NCBI GenBank assembly: GCA_024226555.1
Contig: JAAELO010000822.1
Coordinates: forward strand, 1 to 62,865
Length of the DNA: 62,865 bases
Reading direction: 5' to 3'
Source of the DNA: Desulfobacterales bacterium
Lineage (GTDB): Bacteria; Desulfobacterota; Desulfobacteria; Desulfobacterales; JAAELO01
Part shown: positions 26,530-36,831 of the stretch, piece by piece
Layout: each line of letters begins with the position of its first letter
How positions within the stretch are numbered: position 1 is the stretch's first letter
Program-made: the position numbers and the translations under genes
The notes under the pieces: generated by a model
What the model was told of the DNA's origin: nothing
Databases searched by the model: none
The model's input: the letters and a program-made list of their open reading frames with translations, nothing else

Positions 26530-27183
26530 ATGAAAAAGAATGTCAGATTTTTGACAGGTTTATTGATTTTAATTACCTTTATGTTTGTTGGATGCGTTCC
26601 AGGACAAGAATCGGTCTTTTATCAGGCTGGTGGCAAAGTAAAAAACCTTGATCCGGGTTATATAGACGGAGAAATAGGTAAGCCTCAAATGGGACAAGGG
26701 TCTAAAAATGTAAGCCCATTAAGATCTATAAGTAATCCATCAAATCGTATTGCGAGAAGTGGCGGGTTTACACAGGATAACACTGAACAGGGATCTGATA
26801 TTGCTCAACGACTTATGTCAAGATTAAACAGAAATGCGTCGAGAGCTAAAATCATTACTTTTCATGTTGTAGGTATTGGTATTGCTCCTGAAAATGCAAG
26901 AAGTAAGGGTGAAGCTCTTATTATGGGCCAAAATGCTGCACGGTCTGATGGTTATGTTAAACTTGTGGAAAGAATCCATGGTGTTTATGTAGATAGCTAT
27001 AGAAGGCTAGGAAGAGGAGCTATAAACCAGGAAGTTGTGCATATGGAAACACAGGCATGGTTAAAAGGAGCTGAAGTTTTAGAATATAAGGAAAAGAAAT
27101 ATGGTTTATTTGAGGCTCATATTCGATTAAGAATAAAAGTAAATCCTGGGCATGCTTTATATGAAACAAATGTTCAAGGATAA
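26530..27183 (+). CDS. LPP20-family lipoprotein
   Basis: A 217-residue lipoprotein with a clear signal sequence and lipobox ending FVGC (Cys22). After a low-complexity linker (about 23-110) comes an LPP20-like domain (about 110-200; AKIITFHVVGIGIAPENARS, GEALIMGQNAARSDGY) in which the RSKGEALIMGQNAARSDGY helix is the family hallmark. LPP20 proteins are outer-membrane lipoproteins of unclear role, often near flagellar or OmpA-type genes. The OmpA-family gene follows 20 bases later. Confidence 0.8.
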   Translation: MKKNVRFLTGLLILITFMFVGCVPGQESVFYQAGGKVKNLDPGYIDGEIGKPQMGQGSKNVSPLRSISNPSNRIARSGGFTQDNTEQGSDIAQRLMSRLNRNASRAKIITFHVVGIGIAPENARSKGEALIMGQNAARSDGYVKLVERIHGVYVDSYRRLGRGAINQEVVHMETQAWLKGAEVLEYKEKKYGLFEAHIRLRIKVNPGHALYETNVQG

Positions 27184-27202
27184 ATAATTTCGAGGTAATT
27201 AT

Positions 27203-28216
27203 ATGAACCTGAGACATACAAAATTCATAGTGCTGATGTTTTCATTTATAACATTCATATCTTCATTCTCTTTTGCTGAAGTGGATACAAACACTTTCAA
27301 GGGTATGATTCTTCAAAAAAAAAGTATCTCTGAAGGTGAAATAAGTGATTATTCAAGTAAAATTAAGGATCTTGACCTTGATAACTGGACTCTAAAGTCT
27401 GAACAGGAATGGGTTGACCAAAAAATCTTAAGCATTGAGGATCAAGGAAGACCTGTTCCTGAAGACCTTTTAATATCAAAATCATTATTTGATAAAAAAA
27501 TTTCTCTCAATAACAAAAAAATTAAACGTTACAAGACGCTTCTTATTTCACATATTAGAGAATTAAAAATGTTAGACAGAAAAGTTGTGGAACATTTTTC
27601 CGGCAAAAGACCTAAATGGTGGAAAATTGTTCCCAAGAAAAGAAAGGGGAGCGCTTCAAGTAATGTTGAAAATGTTTCGGTAGAAAGTATTACAGTTGAA
27701 AATATCGATTCCGTTTCTGTTACTGATCTTCAAAAAAATATAGTAGAAGAGATTCATTCAAAGGGTTTAAACAAGGATTGGGTTGAATTGACTACAGTGA
27801 ATTCAGGATTAGTGATGAAAATGTCGCTACCAATACTTTTTGGATCTGGCAAAACTGATGTAAAACCCTATTATAAAAAAGTATTTACAAAACTTGCTTC
27901 AGTAATAAAAAAACATCGTGTTTTTGTCACTGTTGAAGGTTTTACAGATCCTAAAAAAATCAGAACTCAAATTTACCCTTCAAACCTGCAATTAGGCGCA
28001 GGTAGAGCTGCCAGTGTCGTTGCTGTTTTTGTTAAATCAGGTATGAAACCTTCTAAATTCACAATTATTAGTAGGGGTAAATATGGTTCAAATACAATGA
28101 GTGACGCTAAAAGAAGGCGAGCAGTTGTAACAATTTATTTTAAAGACCAAATGGGGAATATGAGTGAAAAGAGAATTAAATCAGAAGGAATTAATTACTT
28201 AAGAATATCAGGTTAG
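27203..28216 (+). CDS. OmpA-family peptidoglycan-binding envelope protein
   Basis: A 337-residue exported protein with signal peptide (1-25), a coiled-coil/helical middle (about 30-165) and a C-terminal OmpA/MotB-like domain (about 205-320) showing the typical F.SG...V.P start, VEGFTDPKKI and LGAGRAASVVAVFV segments. Such domains bind peptidoglycan. The N-terminal part has no beta-barrel pattern, so it is more MotB- or Pal-like than a porin. Likely in one operon with the LPP20 lipoprotein. Confidence 0.85.
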   Translation: MNLRHTKFIVLMFSFITFISSFSFAEVDTNTFKGMILQKKSISEGEISDYSSKIKDLDLDNWTLKSEQEWVDQKILSIEDQGRPVPEDLLISKSLFDKKISLNNKKIKRYKTLLISHIRELKMLDRKVVEHFSGKRPKWWKIVPKKRKGSASSNVENVSVESITVENIDSVSVTDLQKNIVEEIHSKGLNKDWVELTTVNSGLVMKMSLPILFGSGKTDVKPYYKKVFTKLASVIKKHRVFVTVEGFTDPKKIRTQIYPSNLQLGAGRAASVVAVFVKSGMKPSKFTIISRGKYGSNTMSDAKRRRAVVTIYFKDQMGNMSEKRIKSEGINYLRISG

Positions 28217-28336
28217 TATTTTTATATAGCTGTAAAAATCGCCTTTAAAGTATTTAATTGTTGAATAACTGTTTCTAATGCTCTATATCTTTATTCATAT
28301 CATTTTATTGAACCCCCAACCATCTGGAAATTAAAA

Positions 28337-29023
28337 ATGAAAGTAACCAAGCTAATTAAAAAATTTAATGTAATCGCTTTGCTTATTACCATTGTGACTA
28401 TTTTTGGTTGTAGTGGTGAAATCGTTGATCCTTTAATAAAGATTAAAATGGATCTTAAAAAAGCTTCAACCTATTCAATAGTTTTAGAAGATATGAAAGA
28501 GGAAGGAACTTTTTCAAGTAAATATTTTCACAAATATAGGATTATTGAAGAAACTAACGGAAAAGCTACTGACTGGCTACAAGTTACCAAGGGTACATAT
28601 CAGAAAAATGTAAACTTTCTCGGTATGTCAATATTTGCTAAAAAAGATGGAAAATTTGTTGAAGGTGTGAATCCAGCTGGTTATCAGTATGTTGGTGATC
28701 CTAAATATGGTAAATGGACAAATCGGGGTGGTTCTTCATTCTGGGAATTTTATGGACAATATGCCATGCTTAGAACTCTTTTTGGCGGTTGGTATAGTCC
28801 TATTGGTTTTAATGATTATGATTACTACAAAAGATATCGAAGAAATAATAGATCTCCATTTTACGGTAAGAATAAAAGATATGGTACTTTTGGGAAATTA
28901 GCTAAAAAGGCTAAACCAAGTTTTTTTACAAGAAACAGTTCTTCATTTAGAAATAAATTCTCAAGTAGAATAGGAAGGTCCAACTCAGGTTTCAGAGGAC
29001 GCTCCGGGGGAAGAGGTAAATAA
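28337..29023 (+). CDS. Hypothetical lipoprotein with Arg/Gly/Ser-rich tail
   Basis: A 228-residue lipoprotein: signal sequence and lipobox IFGC (Cys25). The middle (about 30-130) is a compact domain with aromatic residues; the C-terminal 70 residues are strongly basic and low in complexity (many Tyr/Arg, then Ser/Arg/Gly, ending SGGRGK). It stops one base before the DUF350 gene, and the aminopropyltransferase follows, so it belongs to a conserved-looking envelope cluster. The basic tail would suit contact with lipopolysaccharide or another polyanion, which is only a guess. Confidence 0.7.
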   Translation: MKVTKLIKKFNVIALLITIVTIFGCSGEIVDPLIKIKMDLKKASTYSIVLEDMKEEGTFSSKYFHKYRIIEETNGKATDWLQVTKGTYQKNVNFLGMSIFAKKDGKFVEGVNPAGYQYVGDPKYGKWTNRGGSSFWEFYGQYAMLRTLFGGWYSPIGFNDYDYYKRYRRNNRSPFYGKNKRYGTFGKLAKKAKPSFFTRNSSSFRNKFSSRIGRSNSGFRGRSGGRGK

Positions 29024-29024
29024 A

Positions 29025-29894
29025 ATGGATCTTGATAAAATAATGTCTGCTGTAATATTAATTTTTATATTTTATATACTTTTTTACATTGGTAAGAAGG
29101 TTAATAATTTCTTAAACAGAGATTACAATTTAATTGAAGAACTTGTAGAAAAGGACAATCCGGCTGTTGCCCTTGCAATCACAGGATATTACGCTGGGCT
29201 TGTTATTGCTATAGGTGGTGTTTTAGTTGGAGACTCTGTTAGTATTCTTGATGATGTCCTGGATTTAAGCATTTATGGTATTTTAAGTATTATTCTTTTG
29301 AATATATCATGGTTTATCTGTGATAAGATTATTCTTTATAAATTTAAAGTAAGCGAGGAACTTGTAAGAGACAGAAATACCGGGACAGGTGCTGTCTCTC
29401 TTGGGTTAAGTATAGCTACTGGTTTTATGATTTATGGTGCAATATCAGGTGAGGGTGGAAATATTTGGACAGCCCTGGGATTTTGGGCTATTGGTCAAGT
29501 TACTCTGATTTTGGCTGCATTCATATATAATTTGATAACTCCATATAATATTCATGATGAAATCGAAAAAGACAATGTTGCTGCAGGTGTTAGTTTTGCA
29601 GGAGCTCTTATCGGCGTTGGTGTTATAGTTGGTCTTGCTGCTGAAGGTGATTTTGTTTCCTGGAGTGAGAATTTATATGAGTATATTACTTTTTCTTTAG
29701 CAGGGCTTGTACTTCTTCCAATTATAAGAACACTTACTGATAAGATTTTATTACCAACTGTTAAGCTCTCAAACGAAATTACAGGTTTAAAAAATAATAA
29801 CGAAATAGAAGAGAAGGGCCCTAATATTGGAGCTGCTTTTATTGAAGCATTTTCTTATATTGCAGGAGCATATATAATTTACTGGTGTGTTTAG
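29025..29894 (+). CDS. DUF350 integral membrane protein (two repeats)
   Basis: A 289-residue membrane protein with about eight hydrophobic helices arranged as two DUF350 repeats: the motif NPAVALAITGYYAGLVIAIGG (about 45-65) recurs as NVAAGVSFAGALIGVGVIVG (about 184-204). DUF350 proteins are of unknown function and are often found beside polyamine-like synthases, as here. Its final eight bases overlap the aminopropyltransferase gene. Confidence 0.85.
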   Translation: MDLDKIMSAVILIFIFYILFYIGKKVNNFLNRDYNLIEELVEKDNPAVALAITGYYAGLVIAIGGVLVGDSVSILDDVLDLSIYGILSIILLNISWFICDKIILYKFKVSEELVRDRNTGTGAVSLGLSIATGFMIYGAISGEGGNIWTALGFWAIGQVTLILAAFIYNLITPYNIHDEIEKDNVAAGVSFAGALIGVGVIVGLAAEGDFVSWSENLYEYITFSLAGLVLLPIIRTLTDKILLPTVKLSNEITGLKNNNEIEEKGPNIGAAFIEAFSYIAGAYIIYWCV

Positions 29895-31461
29895 TTCAAA
29901 ACAAGAATCAATATCATTACAAATAGCCCTTTTTGCAACTGGTTGTGCAGGTATAGTTGCAGAATTTGTCTTATCAACACTTGCAACTTACCTAATTGGA
30001 AATACTATTTTACAGTGGACAATAGTAATGTCCTTAATGCTGTTTGCAATGGGTGTTGGAAGTCGAATAAGCCGTTTTTTTAAAAATAATTTATTAGATT
30101 CATTCATTTTAATAGAATTCCTGCTCTCAATTTTATGTTCCATATCAGCTATAGTGTCTTATGGATATGCAAACATTACCGTTGATGTAGGATTACCAAT
30201 CTATGATCAATCCTTTTACACTTCTATTGTAATCTATACTCAGGCATTTATTATTGGTGCTTTAATTGGACTTGAAATTCCATTAGTTACAAGATTAAAT
30301 GAAGAATATGATGAGTTAAGAACAAATATTTCCAATGTCATGGAAAAGGATTACTACGGTTCCCTTTTAGGCGGGATATTATTTGCTTTTGTTGCTCTTC
30401 CTTTCCTTGGATTAACATATACACCAATTGTACTGGGTGCTGTTAATTTTTTTGTGGCATCTTTATTAATTTTAAAATTTTATAAACTTCTAATTAAAAG
30501 AAAATTAATTGTTTTTTCTTTTTGTTTAACTCTGACTCTTTTTATAACAATAATATTCTCAGCTGATTTTATAATTAAAAGTGGTGAACAAAGCAGATAT
30601 AAAGATAAAATAGTCTATTCAAAGCAAACAAAATTTCAAAAAATTGTGATTACAAAATGGAAAAAATATTTCTGGCTTTTCATAAATGGTCAGGAACAAT
30701 TTTCAACATTTGATGAGATTAAATATCATGAACCACTCGTTCACCCTGCTATGATGTTGTCTTCTAATATAGAAAACATATTGATTTTAGGTGGTGGTGA
30801 TGGTCTTGCAGTTAGAGAAATATTGAAACATAGTCATGTTAAAAGTATAAAAATGGTTGACCTTGATCCAGTTATGACTGATTTGGCAAAAAATCATCCA
30901 GTTTTGAAAAAGGTTAACCAAAGTTCAATGCATAGTAATAAAATTACTGTCATTAATTCTGATGCGTCTTTATTTCTTGAAAACAATGATGAAAAATTTG
31001 GTGTTATTATTATTGATCTCCCTGATCCTGATACAGTTGATCTGATGCATGTTTATTCACTAAAATTTTATAAAAAATTAAAAAAAAGACTGATTAAGGG
31101 TGGTGTTATAGTAACACAAGCTACAAGCCCTTTCTTTTCAAGAAAAGCTTTTCTTTGTATTAATAAAACTTTTATAAAAGCCGGATTTAAAACGTTGCCT
31201 TACCACAATCATATACCAACAATGGGTGAGTGGGGTTGGATTATATCTGTAAGAGATGAAGACTATGGAAAAAACCTGAAAAAATTGATATCAAAAATTA
31301 ATTTCAATAATCTGGAAACGCGTTATATAAATAATGATTCAATTATTTCTATGATTAATTTTGGAAAAGAGGATATTAATGATAAAGATATTAAGGTAAA
31401 TACAGAGATTAATCCGGTACTTTATAAATACTATTTGGAAGGATCATGGGGTATTTATTGA
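29887..31461 (+). CDS. Membrane-anchored spermidine synthase-like aminopropyltransferase
   Basis: A 524-residue protein. The N-terminal 210 residues hold about six or seven membrane helices; the C-terminal half is a spermidine synthase-type methyltransferase-fold domain with GGGDGLAVREI (SAM/decarboxy-SAM loop), DLDPVMTDLAK and DLPDPDTVDLMHVYS. It starts at GTG inside the end of the DUF350 gene, so translation is coupled. Whether it makes a polyamine or modifies an envelope component is not known for this fused class. Confidence 0.85.
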   Translation: MFSSKQESISLQIALFATGCAGIVAEFVLSTLATYLIGNTILQWTIVMSLMLFAMGVGSRISRFFKNNLLDSFILIEFLLSILCSISAIVSYGYANITVDVGLPIYDQSFYTSIVIYTQAFIIGALIGLEIPLVTRLNEEYDELRTNISNVMEKDYYGSLLGGILFAFVALPFLGLTYTPIVLGAVNFFVASLLILKFYKLLIKRKLIVFSFCLTLTLFITIIFSADFIIKSGEQSRYKDKIVYSKQTKFQKIVITKWKKYFWLFINGQEQFSTFDEIKYHEPLVHPAMMLSSNIENILILGGGDGLAVREILKHSHVKSIKMVDLDPVMTDLAKNHPVLKKVNQSSMHSNKITVINSDASLFLENNDEKFGVIIIDLPDPDTVDLMHVYSLKFYKKLKKRLIKGGVIVTQATSPFFSRKAFLCINKTFIKAGFKTLPYHNHIPTMGEWGWIISVRDEDYGKNLKKLISKINFNNLETRYINNDSIISMINFGKEDINDKDIKVNTEINPVLYKYYLEGSWGIY

Positions 31462-31529
31462 TTAAATTAAATAAAGATGTATAATCCTATTTTTTCTCAA
31501 AAATAATAAAGATACTAATAAAAAATTTT

Positions 31530-32507
31530 ATGAACATATACTTACTACTTACATTAAGTTTTATCATATCGTTAATGGGATCATTTCTGATTTCAAGATA
31601 TGGTATAAAACTTGGTTTAGCTGATATACCAAGCAACAGAAGCTCTCACATAGAAGTTGTACCAAAAGGTGGTGGAATTGGTATTTTGCTATCTTTTCTT
31701 TTTGCATCAATTATTCTGAATATTGAATTTAAGTTTCTTTGTTCTGTTTTTTTTATTTCTATTCTTAGCTTTTATGGAGATAAATTAGAAATATCACCAC
31801 TATTTCGTCTCATTGTACATTTATTAGGTAGTTTATTAATTATATATAATATAAATTTTCATGATAATTTCATATTAAATTTATTAATAATTTTCATTTC
31901 AGTGGTTTTTATTGCAGGAACAGCTAATTTTTATAATTTTATGGATGGTATAAATGGGATTGCTGCTCTAACTGGTGTTATTTGTTTCAGCTTCGTTGCT
32001 CTTTACATCCATCTTAATGATACACATTATTTTTTTAAGATATTATCTATTTGTCTTGCTTTTGGATGCCTTGGTTTTCTTCCATTTAACTTACCAAAAG
32101 CAAAAGTGTTCATGGGGGATGTGGGAAGTATGCTTTTAGGAATCTGTTTTGGTAGTTTTGTCATAATACTTTCAAATTCTATGGTTGATTTTCTGTGCCT
32201 TATTAGTTTCTTATTCCCTTTTTATGCAGATGAGCTATTAACAATGCTAATAAGAATTAAAGATGGAGAAAGCTTAAGCAGGCCACATAGAAGACACCTT
32301 TACCAGCTCTTTGTAAATGAACTTAAATTTGAGCATTATAAAATAACAATTTTGTATGGGTTGATACAAATTATTATATCAACTGTTTTCATCTTTTTTA
32401 AAGATTATGGATTATTAACTCTTTTTTTGTTACATTTATTTTTTTTAGGTATATTTTCATTTTTATTTATTAAAGTCCGAAACAAGGTTCAGAGGCTAAA
32501 TATATGA
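31530..32507 (+). CDS. Glycosyltransferase family 4 (WecA/WbpL-like) sugar-1-phosphate transferase
   Basis: An integral membrane enzyme of 325 residues, about ten helices, that transfers a sugar-1-phosphate to undecaprenyl phosphate, starting O-antigen or exopolysaccharide repeat synthesis. Family motifs are intact: RSSHIEVVPKGGGIG near the N-terminus, NFMDGINGI (catalytic aspartates), FMGDVGSMLLG and HRRHLYQ. The stop overlaps the ATG of the following dehydratase gene as ATGA. It opens the polysaccharide block. Confidence 0.92.
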   Translation: MNIYLLLTLSFIISLMGSFLISRYGIKLGLADIPSNRSSHIEVVPKGGGIGILLSFLFASIILNIEFKFLCSVFFISILSFYGDKLEISPLFRLIVHLLGSLLIIYNINFHDNFILNLLIIFISVVFIAGTANFYNFMDGINGIAALTGVICFSFVALYIHLNDTHYFFKILSICLAFGCLGFLPFNLPKAKVFMGDVGSMLLGICFGSFVIILSNSMVDFLCLISFLFPFYADELLTMLIRIKDGESLSRPHRRHLYQLFVNELKFEHYKITILYGLIQIIISTVFIFFKDYGLLTLFLLHLFFLGIFSFLFIKVRNKVQRLNI

Positions 32508-34361
32508 AATTCAGAAAGAACTCGTTAATAATAATTATTTTGGATATGATTATAATTATAGGTTCATTATTTATTTCCTATCTTATTAGATTTGATTTTA
32601 ATCCCGATAGAATTGATGTTCCCCAGATAAAACAATTTTTGCCTCTTTTGATAATAACCAAATTTTTTTGTTTTTGATCTTTATAAAGGTATGTGGCGCT
32701 ACACAAGTATAAGAGATATGATAAATATACTAAAATCAACTCTTATAAGTTCTACAATTGTAGTTATTTTAATTTTAATTTTTTACAGGTTTGAGGGTTT
32801 TTCAAGATCAATTTTTTTAATTGACTGGGGTTTAACTTTTCTTTTCATTTCGGCCAGTAGAGTTATAATACGATTTTATTATGAACAAATTCAAAACCTT
32901 CCAAGTTTAAATTTTTTTAAATCTTATAAAAACTCAGATCAAGCAAATATTTTACTTATAGGAGCAGGTGATGCAGGTGAAAAAATTTTACGAGAGCTGC
33001 ATTTCAACAGGGACTCTAAATATAAAATATGTGGTTTTCTGGATGATCATAAAAGTAAAGCTGGTAAGTTAATACATGGTGTTCCTGTACTTGGAAAGAT
33101 TTCCGATTTATATGATATAGTAAATATCTATCAGATAGATGAGATAATTATTGCAATACCTTCAGCATCTTCAAGAGAGATCAGAAATATTGTCAATTCC
33201 TGTGAGGAAACAGGTATAAAATATAAAATTATTCCTGGTTTAGGTGAGTTAATTAATGGAAAAATAACTGTAAAATCTATTAGAGATGTCGCTTATCGTG
33301 ATCTTTTAGGTAGAGAGGTAATAACATTAGAAGCTGAAAAAATCGGAGCTTATTTAAATAATAAGGTTATATTGGTTACAGGTGCTGGTGGTTCAATTGG
33401 TTCTGAGCTTTGCAGGCAAATTTGCAGGTTTAAACCTTCAAAAATTGTACTTTTCGATATGGCTGAAACACCTCTATATGAAATTGACCTTGAAATTAGA
33501 AAAATCTTTACCGAAATCGAAGTAGTTCCATTTCTTGGAGATGTTCAGGATATTGTTCAACTAAAAAATGCATTTAAAAAACATAAACCCAATACTATTT
33601 TTCATGCTGCTGCATATAAACATGTACCAATGATGGAAAATCACCCGTGGAAATCAGTAAATAACAACATTATAGGAACACAAAATGTTGTTGAAATATC
33701 AAAAGAATTTAAGGTTGAAAGATTTGTTTTTGTATCTACTGATAAAGCTGTAAGACCAACAAATGTAATGGGAGCAACAAAAAGAATTGCCGAAATTGTT
33801 GTTCAAAATCAGAATAATTGTGAATTAAGTGATACCAGATTTATGATTGTAAGGTTTGGAAATGTTGTTGGTAGCGCGGGCAGCGTTATACCATTATTTA
33901 AAAAACAGATAGAAAAGGGCGGACCAATCACAGTAACTCACCCGGATATAACAAGATACTTTATGACAATTCCTGAAGCATGCCAGTTAATCCTTCAAAC
34001 ATGCTCAATGGCTCAAGGTGGTGAAATTTTTATCTTGGATATGGGTGAACCAGTTAAAATTGTTGATATGGCAAAGGATTTGATTAAATTTTCTGGTTTT
34101 GAGCCTTTTATGGATATCGACATTGAATTCATTGGTCTAAGACCTGGTGAAAAACTCTATGAAGAATTAATTACTGAAGGTGAAGGTATCGTTCCCACTA
34201 CACATAAAAAGATTATGGTCTTAAATGGTCAAGAGTGTAATTTAGATTCCCTAAAAGGAAATATAGAGAGGCTTACCGAGTGCTGTAAAAGTCAGGATCA
34301 TTTAGAAATAAAAAAGATGATTAATAATATTGTTCCGGAATATGAATATGAAAAGGAATAA
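32504..34361 (+). CDS. WbpM/FlaA1-type nucleotide-sugar 4,6-dehydratase, frameshifted
   Basis: An inner-membrane UDP-HexNAc C4,C6-dehydratase/epimerase, about 618 residues if restored. Frame 0 from the ATG at 32504 gives the first membrane helices but ends at a TGA at 32675. The rest (556 residues from 32691) continues one base out of phase and holds TGAGGSIGSELCRQ (NAD site) and the VMGATKR catalytic segment. Skipping one T of the seven at 32663-32669 joins them smoothly (LLIITKFFVFDLYKGMWRYTS), exactly as in homologues. It could be sequencing error, a decayed or phase-variable gene, or slippage expression. Confidence 0.9.
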
Positions 34362-34362
34362 A

Positions 34363-35400
34363 ATGCTTAAAGGTAATATATTGGTAACAGGCGGTGCCGG
34401 ATTTATCGGATCTAATTTTGTCCACTACTGTTTAAAAAAGTATAAATCAAATTTAATAAATCTTGATCTTCTTACCTATGCAGGTAACCTAAATAACCTA
34501 AGTAATATTAGTGAAAAAGACAAATACAAATTTTATAAAGGTAACATTAATGATAAAGACTTTATTCATAAAATTCTTAAGGATGAAAATATAGAATGCA
34601 TTGTAAATTTTGCTGCTGAATCACATGTGGACAGATCCATAACTTCTCCAGAAATATTTGTTGATACTAATGTTCATGGGACATTTGTTTTACTAAATGA
34701 ATTCAAAAAACACTGGGAAGAATCAGGTAGTCCTGATACATTTAGGTTTCTACATGTATCAACTGATGAAGTGTATGGAAGCCTTGGAAATGATGGATAT
34801 TTTACAGAAACAACACCATATGATCCATCAAGTCCTTACTCAGCTTCAAAAGCATCTTCAGACCATTTTGTTATGGCTTATAACAGAACATATAATCTAC
34901 CCACTCTTATTACAAATTGCTCAAATAATTATGGTCCATATCAGTTTCCGGAAAAGTTGATTCCGCTAATGATTTTAAATATCCTTGAAAATAAAGAACT
35001 ACCTGTTTATGGAGATGGTAAAAACGTACGTGACTGGCTTTACGTTGAAGATCACTGCGATGCTATCTGTAAAGTATTGTTAGAGGGAACTCCTGGAGAA
35101 CAATATAATATTGGTGGTAATAACGAATTTAAAAATATAGATATAGTAAACATGCTATGTGATATTATAGATAATAAAACAGGTAGATTGGAAAGTAGTA
35201 AGTCTCTGATTACATTTGTTAAAGACAGATTAGGCCATGATATGCGATATGCTATTGATGCTTCAAAAATTAAAAATGAATTAGGATGGGAACCTTCTTA
35301 CACATTCGAAAAAGGTTTACCTAAAACTGTTGAATGGTATTTAGATAATCTTAAATGGGTTGAATCAATCCAAAATGGTGAATATAGAAATACCATTTAG
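34363..35400 (+). CDS. rfbB: dTDP-glucose 4,6-dehydratase
   Basis: Second step of dTDP-L-rhamnose synthesis. An extended SDR enzyme with [10 protein letters not shown] for NAD binding, [10 protein letters not shown] with catalytic Thr-Asp-Glu, and [10 protein letters not shown] with the Tyr-Lys pair. The frame extends 33 bases upstream to 34330, overlapping the dehydratase, but the ATG at 34363 has AAGGA six bases ahead and fits homologues (345 residues), so it is chosen. Followed by rfbA, rfbC and rfbD. Confidence 0.95.
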   Translation: MLKGNILVTGGAGFIGSNFVHYCLKKYKSNLINLDLLTYAGNLNNLSNISEKDKYKFYKGNINDKDFIHKILKDENIECIVNFAAESHVDRSITSPEIFVDTNVHGTFVLLNEFKKHWEESGSPDTFRFLHVSTDEVYGSLGNDGYFTETTPYDPSSPYSASKASSDHFVMAYNRTYNLPTLITNCSNNYGPYQFPEKLIPLMILNILENKELPVYGDGKNVRDWLYVEDHCDAICKVLLEGTPGEQYNIGGNNEFKNIDIVNMLCDIIDNKTGRLESSKSLITFVKDRLGHDMRYAIDASKIKNELGWEPSYTFEKGLPKTVEWYLDNLKWVESIQNGEYRNTI

Positions 35401-35417
35401 CAATAAGGAAATGTTTA

Positions 35418-36278
35418 ATGAAAGGCATTATATTAGCAGGTGGATCTGGAACCAGACTATACCCTGCAACAAAAGTAATTAGTAAACAATTATTACCAAT
35501 TTATGATAAACCGATGATATATTACCCACTTTCTGTTCTGATGCTATCAGGTGTAAGAGAGGTTCTAATTATATCAACGCCTCAGGATCTTCCACGATTT
35601 CGTGAACTTTTAGGCAATGGAGGGAAATTAGGTTTATCAATTGATTACTGTGTACAACCAAAACCTGAGGGTTTAGCCCAGGCTTTTATTTTAGGACGTG
35701 ATTTTGTTGGTGATGGTAATGTATCTCTTATTTTAGGAGATAATATATTTTATGGACATGGACTAACAGATCAGCTTAAAAGTGCATATGATAGAGAAAA
35801 TGGAGCAACAGTGTTTGGTTATCAGGTAAAAGATCCTCAAAGATATGGGGTTGTTGAATTTGATAATGATGGAAAAGCAATCGACATAGTTGAAAAACCT
35901 GAATCACCAAATTCAAATTGGGCTGTGACCGGATTATACTTTTATGATAACAGGGTTTTGGATATAGCATCGGAACTTGAACCTTCAGAAAGAGGTGAGC
36001 TCGAAATAACTGACGTTAATAGAGAGTATTTAAAGCTCAACGACCTATATGTTGAAAAACTTGGTAGAGGGACTGCCTGGCTTGATACAGGAACACATGA
36101 AAGTTTAATGCAGGCTTCAAGCTTTATCGAAGCTATAGAAAACAGACAGGGATTAAAAGTCGCTTGTATTGAAGAAATTGCTTATCAAATGGGATATATC
36201 AATAAGGAAAATATTGAACAATTGGCTTTAAGCATCAAAAATGAATACGGTCAATACCTGATGAATTTAATTAAATAA
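35418..36278 (+). CDS. rfbA: Glucose-1-phosphate thymidylyltransferase
   Basis: First step of dTDP-L-rhamnose synthesis: joins dTTP and glucose-1-phosphate. The 286-residue length is standard. The nucleotide-binding loop [20 protein letters not shown], the [11 protein letters not shown] segment and [12 protein letters not shown] (metal-binding aspartate) are complete, as is TAWLDTGTH near the C-terminus. GGAAATGTTTA precedes the start. Confidence 0.97.
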   Translation: MKGIILAGGSGTRLYPATKVISKQLLPIYDKPMIYYPLSVLMLSGVREVLIISTPQDLPRFRELLGNGGKLGLSIDYCVQPKPEGLAQAFILGRDFVGDGNVSLILGDNIFYGHGLTDQLKSAYDRENGATVFGYQVKDPQRYGVVEFDNDGKAIDIVEKPESPNSNWAVTGLYFYDNRVLDIASELEPSERGELEITDVNREYLKLNDLYVEKLGRGTAWLDTGTHESLMQASSFIEAIENRQGLKVACIEEIAYQMGYINKENIEQLALSIKNEYGQYLMNLIK

Positions 36279-36282
36279 ATAT

Positions 36283-36831
36283 ATGAAAATATTAAATACA
36301 GAAATAAATGGTTTGATGGTGATCGAACCAAAAATATTTGAAGACGATAGAGGTTTTTTTTTCGAATCATATCAAAAAAACAGATATGAAGATTTTGGAA
36401 TAACTTCTAATTTTGTTCAGGATAATATATCTTATTCAAAAAAAAATACTCTTAGAGGGTTACACTTCCAAATTGATAATCCACAGGCTAAGCTTGTTCA
36501 GGTTATATCTGGAGAAATTTATGATGTAGCATTGGATCTCAGAGTAAATTCCCCTCATTTTGGAGAGTGGTTTGGTGTTGTCTTATCAGGATCAAACAAA
36601 AAACAACTGTTTATTCCTGAAGGTTTTGCACATGGATTTTGTGTTACAAGTGATACCGCGACCTTTTCATACAAATGCAGTGATATTTATAACCCTACTG
36701 ATGAAGGTGGAATCATCTGGTCTGACCCTGAAATAAATATCAATTGGCCTGTTACAAATCCTGTTCTTTCTCAAAAAGACAATATTTATAAACAACTTTC
36801 ACAATTAGAATCCCATGAATTACCCAAATAA
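36283..36831 (+). CDS. rfbC: dTDP-4-dehydrorhamnose 3,5-epimerase
   Basis: Third step of dTDP-L-rhamnose synthesis. A 182-residue cupin epimerase with DRGFFFESY, TLRGLHFQ (catalytic histidine), GFAHGFCV and YKCSDIYNP motifs. It starts four bases after rfbA and overlaps rfbD by 17 bases if rfbD uses its first ATG. Confidence 0.97.
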   Translation: MKILNTEINGLMVIEPKIFEDDRGFFFESYQKNRYEDFGITSNFVQDNISYSKKNTLRGLHFQIDNPQAKLVQVISGEIYDVALDLRVNSPHFGEWFGVVLSGSNKKQLFIPEGFAHGFCVTSDTATFSYKCSDIYNPTDEGGIIWSDPEININWPVTNPVLSQKDNIYKQLSQLESHELPK

